A stretch of 43,214 nucleotides of DNA, taken from positions 1-43,214 of the IMG/VR virus record IMGVR_UViG_3300046524_000291; one strand, 5' to 3'. The notes beneath the pieces were generated by a model, which was given only the letters and a program-made list of their open reading frames with translations, did not search any database and was not told where the DNA came from. Of the stretch, positions 30,523 to 36,914 are shown piece after piece (within the stretch, counting starts at the first letter, position 1; every line of letters starts with the position of its first letter). The stretch comes from a virus. Made by a program: the position numbers and the translations under genes.

Positions 30523-31125
30523 CTACTCCACCACGTGCAGGGTGGCCCGCGGATCGTCCGGCCGGCGTCCTCCGGCCACGGCCCGGCGTCGGGGCCGCGC
30601 GGCGCGGTCCTCGTCGTCGGCCGTGACCTTCCAGCGCAGCCGCAGCATCGCCAGAGGAGACAGCCCCAGGCGGTCGGCCAGTTGACGCGCTTCCTTCGAC
30701 GCGTCCAGGTCGCCCTGTTCCGCGCGGCCCTTCCAGCGGACGTACTGCGCGATCTCGCGAGTCCAGCCCGCGCGCTCCCACTCGACTGCCTGAGGGAGCG
30801 TCCACAGCTGCGCCCACAGCTCGGCTTCCACCCGTTCCTGGGCGGCGAGCTGCGCCGTGAGGATCGCCGCTGCTTCCCGGGCCGCGTCAGCCTTGCGCTG
30901 CGCGGCGGTACGGCGACGGCCGATCAGATCGGGCTCCGCCAGTGCCAATTCCAGTTCGTCGGCGGCTCGTTGGGCCGAATCCCGCTGTGTTTGCAGCACG
31001 ATGTCGGCGAGGAGTGGCCAGGCCGGAGGTGGTCCCTCGCGGCCGGCGGCGGGCAGTTCGACCATCGCGACGGTGGCGTTGCGCCGCCTCGCGTTGGGCT
31101 TCGGAGCAGGGCCCATTCCGGCCAT
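30523..31125 (-). CDS. terS: Terminase small subunit (200 aa)
   Basis: Recognises the packaging site. It begins MAGMGPAPKPNARRRNATV, the usual start of actinophage small terminases. A long helical oligomerisation region (AAQRKADAAREAAAILTAQLAAQERVEAELWAQLW) and a C-terminal domain with a basic, disordered end follow. The ATG at 31125 with GGGGG eight bases upstream is preferred; GTG codons at 31134 and 31140 are also in frame. Confidence 0.85.
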   Translation of the reverse strand: MAGMGPAPKPNARRRNATVAMVELPAAGREGPPPAWPLLADIVLQTQRDSAQRAADELELALAEPDLIGRRRTAAQRKADAAREAAAILTAQLAAQERVEAELWAQLWTLPQAVEWERAGWTREIAQYVRWKGRAEQGDLDASKEARQLADRLGLSPLAMLRLRWKVTADDEDRAARPRRRAVAGGRRPDDPRATLHVVE

Positions 31126-31140
31126 GCCGATCACCCCCAC

Positions 31141-31188
31141 GGTGCCGTTGCGGCACCTCTGAAGGGGTCCGGCCGTTGCGGCCGGACC
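31141..31188. repeat. Twin hairpins upstream of the terminase genes
   Basis: GGTGCCG/CGGCACC (31141-31157) and GGTCCGGCCG/CGGCCGGACC (31166-31188) both close on the same TTG loop, so both contain CCGTTGCGG. They stand between the small terminase start and the next gene, where cos/pac recognition elements or a late-operon leader would be. Confidence 0.7.
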
Positions 31189-31286
31189 TGGTTACTGTGC
31201 GTGCTGCTGGGGCTGCGACTGCGGGCCTCCCAGACCCGTACAGACAGACAGCTCCCTCCCCGGCGGTCCTGATTGGATCATGGTTT

Positions 31287-31306
31287 GGGGGTCACCCCCC
31301 GGGGTG
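31287..31306. repeat. G/C-run inverted repeats near the packaging genes
   Basis: GGGGG-TCA-CCCCC overlaps CACCCC-CC-GGGGTG (31293-31306), just after a small gene's stop. Short dyads like these beside an HNH/terminase cluster are worth testing as part of a cos site; a terminator is the alternative. Confidence 0.4.
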
Positions 31307-31309
31307 TGG

Positions 31310-31561
31310 TTACGGAGAGTTATCACCGGTCAGGCCGTCCGACCTGGCCTCCATCAACTCGGCGATGTGGATCATTCCCGCCCGCTCGACCCAGGACAGG
31401 CCGTCGGAGTAGGCCATGCTCAGCCGCACGTCGCCGTCCTCGTCGATGACCTTGAGCAGGACGATCGCGCCGGCGGCCAGCTCTCCCTTGGCCTCGTCGA
31501 AGGTGGCCTCGATGCCGAGGGCGTCGAGGACATCGCCGATCGACCTCGTCTCGTCGCTCAC
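31310..31561 (-). CDS. Hypothetical protein between HNH and terminase genes (83 aa)
   Basis: Acidic and soluble, including IGDVLDALGIEATFDEAKGELAAGAIVLLKVIDEDGDVRLSMAYSDGLSWVERAGMIHIAELM. A beta-strand pair (VLLKVIDEDGDVRLSMAYS) is visible but no family was recognised. The GTG at 31561 overlaps the preceding stop (GTGA). It lies in the conserved small-gene slot before terminase. Confidence 0.72.
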   Translation of the reverse strand: MSDETRSIGDVLDALGIEATFDEAKGELAAGAIVLLKVIDEDGDVRLSMAYSDGLSWVERAGMIHIAELMEARSDGLTGDNSP

Positions 31562-31818
31562 CCCTCGCTGTCCTTCGGTGGTGTCCAGCCGAGCACCTTG
31601 AGCGCCTCGGCTACGCCGTAACCCAGCACGACCTGTGCCTCCGCGTCGCACAACGTCGTGACGTCGATGAGCATCAGGTCGAGGGACAGCATGGGCACGC
31701 CCTGGTCGATGCCTGTCGTGAACTTCAGGCCGGTGACGCTCTTCGCGATGTCGTGGCCGTCGATGAGGACCTGACCGGACATGCCGTCGGTGCGGATCTC
31801 CACGTGGTGCGTGGTCAT
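31558..31818 (-). CDS. Hypothetical protein between HNH and terminase genes (86 aa)
   Basis: The sequence HHVEIRTDGMSGQVLIDGHDIAKSVTGLKFTTGIDQGVPMLSLDLMLIDVTTLCDAEAQVVLGYGVAEALKVLGW looks like a small beta sandwich followed by a helix. Similar small proteins lie near actinophage terminases, with no proven role. The ATG at 31818 has GGAGG nine bases upstream and overlaps the HNH stop (ATGA); an in-frame ATG at 31827 abuts the ribosome site. Confidence 0.75.
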   Translation of the reverse strand: MTTHHVEIRTDGMSGQVLIDGHDIAKSVTGLKFTTGIDQGVPMLSLDLMLIDVTTLCDAEAQVVLGYGVAEALKVLGWTPPKDSEG

Positions 31819-32198
31819 CGGTGCCATCCTCCGGGTTGCTCGGCCGCGGTGTGGCTGCTGTGGCATGGAGGGCACAGGCCGCGTCCGTACTGCGGATCGT
31901 TGGGGTCGAGGCCAGCGGCGACTAGGGCACGGCGGTCCTGGGGGTAGTGGTCGGCATGCCGGGATGCCTGTCCGCACGGGGTGCCGTGTCCGTGGCCCTG
32001 CTCCTCGCACACGCACGTGGGGTCGCGCTGAAGGACGGGGCGTCGGAAGCGGCGCTCGTGCTCGGCGTCGTAGCCGCGCTGGCGTGCGCTGCCTCGCTGC
32101 TGCTCTGCCGCGCGCCGGTGCTCGTCGCACTTGCCGTGCTGGGTGTACTCGGGGCAGCGGGGTGTGGAACAGACACGCCAGCGCTGGGACTTGGGCAT
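31815..32198 (-). CDS. HNH endonuclease (127 aa)
   Basis: Zinc-supported nuclease: RHADHYPQDRRAL near 80-91 supplies His81, Asp83 and His84. GRGLCPPCHSSHTA near 106-118 supplies the second CxxC and the closing His. Further Cys pairs lie at 10-24 and 62-64. HNH enzymes next to terminase are needed for cos cleavage in HK97-like phages, so a packaging role is likely, rather than a homing enzyme. The ATG at 32198 has GGAGG four bases upstream. Confidence 0.9.
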   Translation of the reverse strand: MPKSQRWRVCSTPRCPEYTQHGKCDEHRRAAEQQRGSARQRGYDAEHERRFRRPVLQRDPTCVCEEQGHGHGTPCGQASRHADHYPQDRRALVAAGLDPNDPQYGRGLCPPCHSSHTAAEQPGGWHR

Positions 32199-32238
32199 GG
32201 CACCTCCGCTACGGTGTCGGGCCTTGGGGGTGGTGCGG

Positions 32239-32457
32239 ATGAAGACGAGCGGAGCGCTCGGTGTGTTCGTGGTGGGCTTGGCCCTGCTCATGGTTGGGGT
32301 GGCCCGGGACTTCACGGTGGCGTGGATGGCGGTCGGCGGTGTCCTGATGCTCGGCGCGGTGGGAGCGACCGCCGGCCGACGCCGGACGGGCCCGGAGCCT
32401 GAGGTGACTATGCAGCCCGGCGGCGAGGGTCGGCCGTGGCGTAGGCCTCGGGGTTGA
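32239..32457 (+). CDS. Small two-helix membrane protein on the opposite strand (72 aa)
   Basis: The sequence SGALGVFVVGLALLMVGVARDFTVAWMAVGGVLMLGAVGATAG makes two membrane helices, followed by a basic cytoplasmic-type tail. The ATG at 32239 follows a G-rich GGGGGTGG stretch. GC-rich third positions support coding. It is the only plus-strand gene I accept between 10 and 43 kb, so it may be expressed separately, for example from a prophage. Function unknown; an exclusion or stress protein is possible. Confidence 0.62.
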   Translation: MKTSGALGVFVVGLALLMVGVARDFTVAWMAVGGVLMLGAVGATAGRRRTGPEPEVTMQPGGEGRPWRRPRG

Positions 32458-32658
32458 TCAGAGGCGGCGGATGCCGAGGTCGAGGCTGAGGCGGATCAGA
32501 CGTGCTCGCTCCCGCACGGTCTCAGGGAGCGGAACGGGCGCTGGGTCGCATGTCCCCTTGAGACAGGTGCTGTGCCCCTCGGAGACGAGGTGGACGTGGC
32601 GACCATCGCGGGCGAGTTGGTGGGCTGCGTCGGCGGCGGGGTTGGGGGTGGCGAGCAT
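32458..32658 (-). CDS. Hypothetical protein (66 aa)
   Basis: The sequence MLATPNPAADAAHQLARDGRHVHLVSEGHSTCLKGTCDPAPVPLPETVRERARLIRLSLDLGIRRL has a CLKGTC pair and a basic C-terminal helix. The ATG at 32658 has GGAG five bases upstream, and third positions are GC-rich. It ends tail-to-tail against the plus-strand gene (TGATCA). Function unknown. Confidence 0.6.
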   Translation of the reverse strand: MLATPNPAADAAHQLARDGRHVHLVSEGHSTCLKGTCDPAPVPLPETVRERARLIRLSLDLGIRRL

Positions 32659-32752
32659 GGCGGCTCCGCGGGTTGGGCGGCGACGACGCGGCCGGGTTGC
32701 CCTATCCCGAGCCCCCAGTTGCTACCTGGTCTCCGCGCCGTCGCCGGGCACG

Positions 32753-32790
32753 ACGAAGCCCCTCGGGTTCAGGTCACCGAGGGGCTTCGT
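32753..32790. terminator. 14-bp terminator hairpin
   Basis: ACGAAGCCCCTCGG (32753-32766) pairs perfectly with 32777-32790 around a 10-nt loop, 70 bases downstream of the HTH gene at 32860. No T-run; a typical GC-rich actinomycete terminator. Confidence 0.78.
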
Positions 32791-32859
32791 GTGCGTCTTG
32801 TGGTGCCGGTTGAGGGCACAGTTGTACACGCGGATCGTCACACAGTGTCTGACCTGCGG

Positions 32860-33060
32860 TCAAGCGACTGCGCGTGCTTGGCGTTTCGCCGCGATGGCGG
32901 CGACCGCGGCGACAGCGTAGTACGGGTGCCGGGCAGTGCCGCCATCGCGCTTCAGCCGCTTCCTGTAGACGAGGTTGCGGAGGGCGCCCGCGCTGATGCC
33001 GAGGGCCTCTTGCGTCTGTTGGGCGGTGAGGTAGCCGGGGCGGATGATCTGCGACTCCAT
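32860..33060 (-). CDS. Small helix-turn-helix protein (66 aa)
   Basis: GYLTAQQTQEALGISAGALRNLVYRKRLKRDGGTARHPYYAVAAVAAIAAKRQ is an HTH with the MerR/excisionase layout, where the wing RDGGTARHPYY is followed by a helix. It is a likely DNA-binding regulator or second Xis-like factor, but it stands alone between small genes far from the integrase. The ATG at 33060 starts just after the next gene's stop region. A strong terminator follows it. Confidence 0.75.
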   Translation of the reverse strand: MESQIIRPGYLTAQQTQEALGISAGALRNLVYRKRLKRDGGTARHPYYAVAAVAAIAAKRQARAVA

Positions 33061-33098
33061 GGCCCCATGATGCTTCAGCGTCTACGCGTTCTCGCTTG

Positions 33099-33284
33099 TC
33101 AGGCGTCAGGATTCGACTGGTGGTCCTCGCTGGCCTGCTGGGTTTCGGAGTTCGGAACCTGCTTGGTCCAGCCGCACGTACAGGTGAGGTTCGTGGTGCC
33201 GGACGGCTCGATGTTCCTGAACGAGTTGGAGGAGGGGAGTTCGATCGCCTCGCGCTCCCAGGACACTTCGTGGTTGTCGCTCAT
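33099..33284 (-). CDS. Small protein with a CxC motif (61 aa)
   Basis: The sequence MSDNHEVSWEREAIELPSSNSFRNIEPSGTTNLTCTCGWTKQVPNSETQQASEDHQSNPDA is acidic and Ser/Asn-rich. TCTCGW suggests half of a zinc ribbon. The ATG at 33284 follows a GAGAGG site. Function unknown. Confidence 0.65.
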   Translation of the reverse strand: MSDNHEVSWEREAIELPSSNSFRNIEPSGTTNLTCTCGWTKQVPNSETQQASEDHQSNPDA

Positions 33285-33308
33285 GGGGTCATCCTCTCGC
33301 AGGGACGC

Positions 33309-33533
33309 TCAGCGGGTACCGGCTTCGTGGGTGCGGCGCCAGGTGTTGTGGGCGCGGCGGCCGATGCGGAGGCGGTGCTTGTGGCCTCGGCAGCGTGGGC
33401 AGGTTCGGGGCTTCCCGAAGCGTGTGGTCTCGCCGGTGGCCTGGCATCGGCGGCAGCGGGCGAACGGCTTGGCGGTGCACAGGACGGCGTAGCCGACGAG
33501 GGCGAGCAGGAGCGCGGCCATAGCGAGCAGCAT
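33309..33533 (-). CDS. Membrane-anchored zinc-ribbon protein (74 aa)
   Basis: Residues 1-20 form a membrane helix (MLLAMAALLLALVGYAVLCT). They are followed by CRRCQATGETTRFGKPRTCPRCRGHKHRLRIGRRAHN, a DnaJ-like zinc ribbon with two CxxC pairs and a basic tail. It stands directly next to the CTAG-rich region and the FtsK-like gene, so it may belong to the transfer module. The ATG at 33533 follows GGAG. Confidence 0.75.
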   Translation of the reverse strand: MLLAMAALLLALVGYAVLCTAKPFARCRRCQATGETTRFGKPRTCPRCRGHKHRLRIGRRAHNTWRRTHEAGTR

Positions 33534-33587
33534 GGGTGTCTGTCTCCTTCGGATCGTGGGTGTTTCCCGTTTCCCGGCGCCTCTGCT

Positions 33588-33688
33588 GCTAGGCGCTAGG
33601 TGGCAGGTCAGGGGCGCTTTTTGGTGCTAGCGGAGGTGCTAGACCTAGCAGGGTGGCCTGCTAGGTCTAGTGGGGCCTGTGGGGCTAG
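33588..33688. repeat. CTAG-rich repeat region, candidate clt (transfer locus)
   Basis: Eight CTAG tetranucleotides lie within about 100 bases. Six are in direct GCTAG copies (33588, 33595, 33626, 33638, 33660, 33684), two of them inside identical GGTGCTAG octamers. CTAG is rare in GC-rich actinomycete DNA. The region ends in the stop codon of the FtsK/TraB-like gene. In Streptomyces plasmids the TraB translocase binds short octamer repeats in a nearby clt locus, which makes this a clt candidate. Confidence 0.5.
33639..33670. repeat. 14-bp inverted repeat within the CTAG-rich region
   Basis: CTAGACCTAGCAGG (33639-33652) and its exact complement (33657-33670) around GTGG. It could be the terminator of the FtsK-like gene or the core of a protein-binding site. 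Confidence 0.85.
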
Positions 33689-35748
33689 GCGGCGGCCCTG
33701 TCGGCGTCGCGGCGGGTGATCGCGGTGGCTACGTCGGCGCGTTTGATGCCGCGTCGGTTCTTGCCTTCGCCGTCGTCGGTGGTGCCCCACACCTGGTCTG
33801 CTTTGATCCCCCAGGGCTTGACCGCGGCCGTGATGTTTTCGGCCTTCCAGCCGCCGTAGACGTCGGGCCGCAGCTCGGCGAGGCGGGCGGCGATCCGCTC
33901 GTTCCACACCTGTTCCTCGTCGGCGCCGACGACCTTGAGGATGTCGCCGAGGACGTCCATGCCGGCCGACTCGGCGGGGCCTTCGCCGAGGGCGTGGCCG
34001 GTGATGTTGCCGTAGGCCTCGCGCAGCTGGCGGGCGCGGGCGACGACGAGTTCGGCGGCCGGGCCGTCGACGAACGCGGACGCTGCGATGACGGGGTCGT
34101 CGCCCTCGCCGGACATCCAGCAGATGCCGCGGTCGGAGCGGCTGAACATGGTGGCGCGGATGCCGGCCTTGTAGGCGCCGGTGCCGAGCACCATGTCGTT
34201 GGCGGTGTGGCTCATGACCTTGAGGCAGAACCGCAGGATGGCGTTGGCGCTGATGCCCGGGGGCAGGGACTTCGCGTCGGGGCGTTGGGTGGCGAAGATG
34301 CCGATGATGCCGAGGGCGGGGCCGCGCTTGGCGATGTCGGTGCAGATGGACTCCAGCTCGGCGCCGTACTTCTCGTGTTCGAAGGGGACTTGGCACTCGT
34401 CGAAGCCGATGACGATGGGGTGCAGTCCGAGGCTCTTGTCGCTGGCCAGGGCCGGGGTGACCTTCGATTCGGGGCAGCGGGTCTTGGGCAGGGAGCGGAT
34501 CACCTTGGCGCGGCGGCGCAGCTCTTCCTTGACCTCCCGCATGGCGTGCAGGACGTAGAGGAGGTCGTCGTCTTCCTCGCCGGAGCGGTAGCGGTGGCTG
34601 ACGGGTTCGAGGGGTCCGAGGTCGCCGGTGCCCTTGAAGTCGAAGCCGAGGATCCAGGCGCGTGGGTCGAGGGAGGCGATAAGGAGGAGGAGGCGGAGCA
34701 GGAACGTCTTGCCCATGCGGGGCACGGAGCCGATGACGACGGACACGAACATGAGGCAGACGACGATGTCGCGCATGCGCTGGTCGTTGCCGAAGACGAC
34801 GGGCTTGAACAGGTCGACCTCGCCCTCCTTGAGGAGGGGCCAGGGGGGTTTGGTGGTCTCGTTCATGGGCTTGTCGCCGACCCAGAGGATGAGGCGGCCT
34901 TCGTGTTCGGTGGGGTCGCCGGAGGGCCAGACGCAGCCGAGTTTGCGGCGCAGGCCGGAGGCGAGGGCCTGGCGTTCTTCCATGACGTCTTCGGGGACGA
35001 CGCCGTAGGGGAGGTCGAGGTCGGCGCGGTAGCCGGGGCCGTCGCGGGTGATCTCCGAGGTGAAGCGCATGCCGTTCATGTCGCCGCCCTTCTTCACGGC
35101 CGCGCTGATCTTGGCGTTGCCGATGGAGTCGAGGGCGCGGAGCACGATGGAGCCGGTGAGCTTCTGGAGTTCGGTGCGCATGACGGCGGGACCGATGACG
35201 GGTGCGTCGGGCTGCTGGCCGAAGTAGCCGAGGGTGAGGACTCCGCCAGCGGCGAAGACGTACAGGTAGGCGGGGGCCATGACGTACAGCCAGAGGGCGA
35301 AGCCGAGGCCGAACACGCAGGCGACGACGGTGACGAAGCCGCGCAGGCGGACACGTCCGGCGCGCAGGCGGGCCAGGGTCATGTACTCGGTGACGTCCTC
35401 CTGGCGGACGGCGAAGTCCCGCAGGGGTGCGGCCTCCCGGTCCCAGATCCATCGGTTCGTGGACGCGACCAGGCGGGCGGTGCCGCGGGGGGCCATCATG
35501 CCGAGCTGGACGGCGTACCCGGGGGTGCGCAGGCCGTGGTAGGCGGTTGCGTACCAGGCGTGACCTGCCGCGCGTTCGAGGGTGGCGGCGAGGTCGCGGC
35601 GGGAGCGCAGCCACGGGGCGATGATCGGGCGCCGCTTCTCGGTGGTGACTCCGGGGTCGGGCAACTTCGGGTTGTCGACCGGGATGGGCGCAGGCAGGGC
35701 CGTCCCATCGGTGGGTTCCGCTTGGGCGGGGGCCATCGTGTCCGTCAT
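33685..35748 (-). CDS. FtsK/SpoIIIE-type DNA translocase, TraB-like (687 aa)
   Basis: A membrane-bound motor of the class that alone moves double-stranded DNA in Streptomyces conjugation. Two membrane helices span about residues 137-176. The RecA-like motor has Walker A GSVPRMGKT (340-348), FDFKGTGDL (369-377) and Walker B VIGFDECQ (446-452). The C-terminal 80 residues (VYGGWKAENITAAVKPWGIKADQVWG ... KRADVATAI) look like a winged-helix DNA-reading domain. The ATG at 35748 has GGAGAG six bases upstream. Upstream genes are Spd-like, and the CTAG cluster follows. An alternative role is moving phage DNA within the cell. Confidence 0.88.
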   Translation of the reverse strand: MTDTMAPAQAEPTDGTALPAPIPVDNPKLPDPGVTTEKRRPIIAPWLRSRRDLAATLERAAGHAWYATAYHGLRTPGYAVQLGMMAPRGTARLVASTNRWIWDREAAPLRDFAVRQEDVTEYMTLARLRAGRVRLRGFVTVVACVFGLGFALWLYVMAPAYLYVFAAGGVLTLGYFGQQPDAPVIGPAVMRTELQKLTGSIVLRALDSIGNAKISAAVKKGGDMNGMRFTSEITRDGPGYRADLDLPYGVVPEDVMEERQALASGLRRKLGCVWPSGDPTEHEGRLILWVGDKPMNETTKPPWPLLKEGEVDLFKPVVFGNDQRMRDIVVCLMFVSVVIGSVPRMGKTFLLRLLLLIASLDPRAWILGFDFKGTGDLGPLEPVSHRYRSGEEDDDLLYVLHAMREVKEELRRRAKVIRSLPKTRCPESKVTPALASDKSLGLHPIVIGFDECQVPFEHEKYGAELESICTDIAKRGPALGIIGIFATQRPDAKSLPPGISANAILRFCLKVMSHTANDMVLGTGAYKAGIRATMFSRSDRGICWMSGEGDDPVIAASAFVDGPAAELVVARARQLREAYGNITGHALGEGPAESAGMDVLGDILKVVGADEEQVWNERIAARLAELRPDVYGGWKAENITAAVKPWGIKADQVWGTTDDGEGKNRRGIKRADVATAITRRDADRAAA

Positions 35749-35785
35749 GCTGATCTCTCCGGTCGTTCGGTTGGGCGGTCCGGGG

Positions 35786-35828
35786 CCCGGGGACGGCGGT
35801 CTTCTTGCCGGTTGACGCCGTCCCCGGG
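35786..35828 (-). terminator. 13-bp hairpin between the helper gene and the FtsK-like gene
   Basis: CCCGGGGACGGCG (35786-35798) pairs with 35816-35828 around a 17-nt loop. It may lower transcription into the translocase gene. Confidence 0.7.
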
Positions 35829-35834
35829 GCGTCG

Positions 35835-36170
35835 CTACTGGTACCTGCGCAGTTCGCGTTCGAGGCGGCGGGCGGCGGCCTCGTGGTCGTGCATCTGCCG
35901 GCGGGCGGCGGCCCGGTCCGGCCCCTTGCTGGTGCGCATCGTGACCTTCGCGGTCGCGGCGTCACCACGGGCCTTCGCCAGCTGCGTTTTCAGGGCTGAG
36001 GCCTCGGCCTTCCCGCGTTCGGCGGCCCGGTCGGCGATCTTCTCGGCCTCCCGCTTCACGCGGTCGTCGATGGTGTCGACGTTGCGGTCACCGGCCATGG
36101 ACTGCTTGGCGGCCTTAGCGACGAGCCAGCCCAGACGCAGCTTCTCGCCGGTCGTGTACGAGCGACGCAT
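35835..36170 (-). CDS. Basic coiled-coil protein of the transfer module (111 aa)
   Basis: The sequence MRRSYTTGEKLRLGWLVAKAAKQSMAGDRNVDTIDDRVKREAEKIADRAAERGKAEASALKTQLAKARGDAATAKVTMR, followed by HDHEAAARRLERELRRYQ, is rich in Lys, Arg and Ala and almost wholly helical. The ATG at 36170 has GGAG eight bases upstream, overlapping the previous stop region. Small basic helical proteins of this type accompany tra genes in Streptomyces plasmids; its function is unproven. Confidence 0.72.
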   Translation of the reverse strand: MRRSYTTGEKLRLGWLVAKAAKQSMAGDRNVDTIDDRVKREAEKIADRAAERGKAEASALKTQLAKARGDAATAKVTMRTSKGPDRAAARRQMHDHEAAARRLERELRRYQ

Positions 36171-36172
36171 GG

Positions 36173-36409
36173 TCAGTACTCCGTTCCGGTGGTGGGGAGT
36201 TCGGGCAGCGGCTCGGGGAGCACGGCCGCGATGGCGGCGTAGGACTGCGCGACGTCGGCCCACAGGCTGCCGGCGGCGGCGAGCGGTTCGACCTTGTGCC
36301 GGAAGTCCTCGTCGCGGGCGTACCGCTCGGCTTCCCTGGCCAGCTGCTCGGCCTTGGCGGTGGCGTCCCACGCGAGGTGGACGTACTGCTCTTGAGTGGT
36401 CTTGTTCAC
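36173..36409 (-). CDS. Small helical protein of the transfer module (78 aa)
   Basis: The sequence NKTTQEQYVHLAWDATAKAEQLAREAERYARDEDFRHKVEPLAAAGSLWADVAQSYAAIAAVL is an acidic helical hairpin with no recognised family. The GTG at 36409 has GGGGG six bases upstream. It is conserved in style with small Spd-operon proteins. Confidence 0.7.
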   Translation of the reverse strand: MNKTTQEQYVHLAWDATAKAEQLAREAERYARDEDFRHKVEPLAAAGSLWADVAQSYAAIAAVLPEPLPELPTTGTEY

Positions 36410-36423
36410 GGGATTCCCCCTGG

Positions 36424-36744
36424 TCAGCGGTTCTTGGTGAAGTCGCGCCACATCGAGCGCAGGACGAGCAGGCAGCAGGTCACGGCGATCGCGCCAACCG
36501 CGACGGCGATCGCGGACAGGGCCAGGGAGATCGCACACACCGACCCGGCGAGGCCGATGGCGATCCACCGGCCGGTGCTGAACTGCGAGGCGGCCGGGGC
36601 GGGTTGCGAGGGCGGCGTCTGCTGCTGCGCCTGGGCAACCTTGGCGAGTTCGACGGCCGCGAGCGCTACCTGCACGGCCGCGCTGTTCACGGCAGCCTCG
36701 GTGACGGCGGCCTCCGCCTTGTCCAGTGCGGTGGGCTCGGTCAT
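36424..36744 (-). CDS. Spd-like membrane protein (106 aa)
   Basis: An Ala/Glu-rich N-terminal helix (TALDKAEAAVTEAAVNSAAVQVALAAVELAKVAQAQ) and a Gln/Pro linker precede two membrane helices, WIAIGLAGSVCAISLALSAIAVAVGAIAVTCCLLVL. The layout fits Spd (plasmid spread) membrane proteins. The ATG at 36744 overlaps the upstream small gene's stop (ATGA). Confidence 0.72.
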   Translation of the reverse strand: MTEPTALDKAEAAVTEAAVNSAAVQVALAAVELAKVAQAQQQTPPSQPAPAASQFSTGRWIAIGLAGSVCAISLALSAIAVAVGAIAVTCCLLVLRSMWRDFTKNR

Positions 36745-36914
36745 GCCGCCCACCGCCGGACGCGGGGCAGGCGGGCCCGGACGGCGACGCCGAGGCCGAA
36801 CGCCACCAGGACCGGCTTGGACAGCAGTGCAGCGACGATCCCGGCGGCGATGGCGAGCAGGGTCGGGCAGACGATGAGGAGCCCGAGGAGGGCGCCGAGG
36901 ATGAGCCAGCGCAT
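36741..36914 (-). CDS. SpdD-like hydrophobic small protein (57 aa)
   Basis: The sequence starts MRWLILGALLGLLIVCPTLL and continues as two membrane helices to a basic end (RARLPRVRRWAA), like the tiny hydrophobic Spd proteins of Streptomyces plasmids. It fits exactly between its neighbours: the ATG overlaps the upstream stop (TGATG at 36914) and its TGA overlaps the next ATG. Third positions are strongly GC. Confidence 0.75.
   Translation of the reverse strand: MRWLILGALLGLLIVCPTLLAIAAGIVAALLSKPVLVAFGLGVAVRARLPRVRRWAA

Noticed and set aside
17011-31125. Toxin, methyltransferase, integrated transposon or restriction genes within the late region
   Set aside because: I looked for such insertions; gene order from terminase to Dit is uninterrupted and no transposase, DDE motif or methylase motif was seen.
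32720-32843. A 39-codon minus-strand frame reading VTIRVYNCALNRHHKTHTKPLGDL and on
   Set aside because: GC-rich third positions are suggestive, but it has no clear ribosome site and most of it coincides with the 14-bp terminator hairpin; left unannotated.
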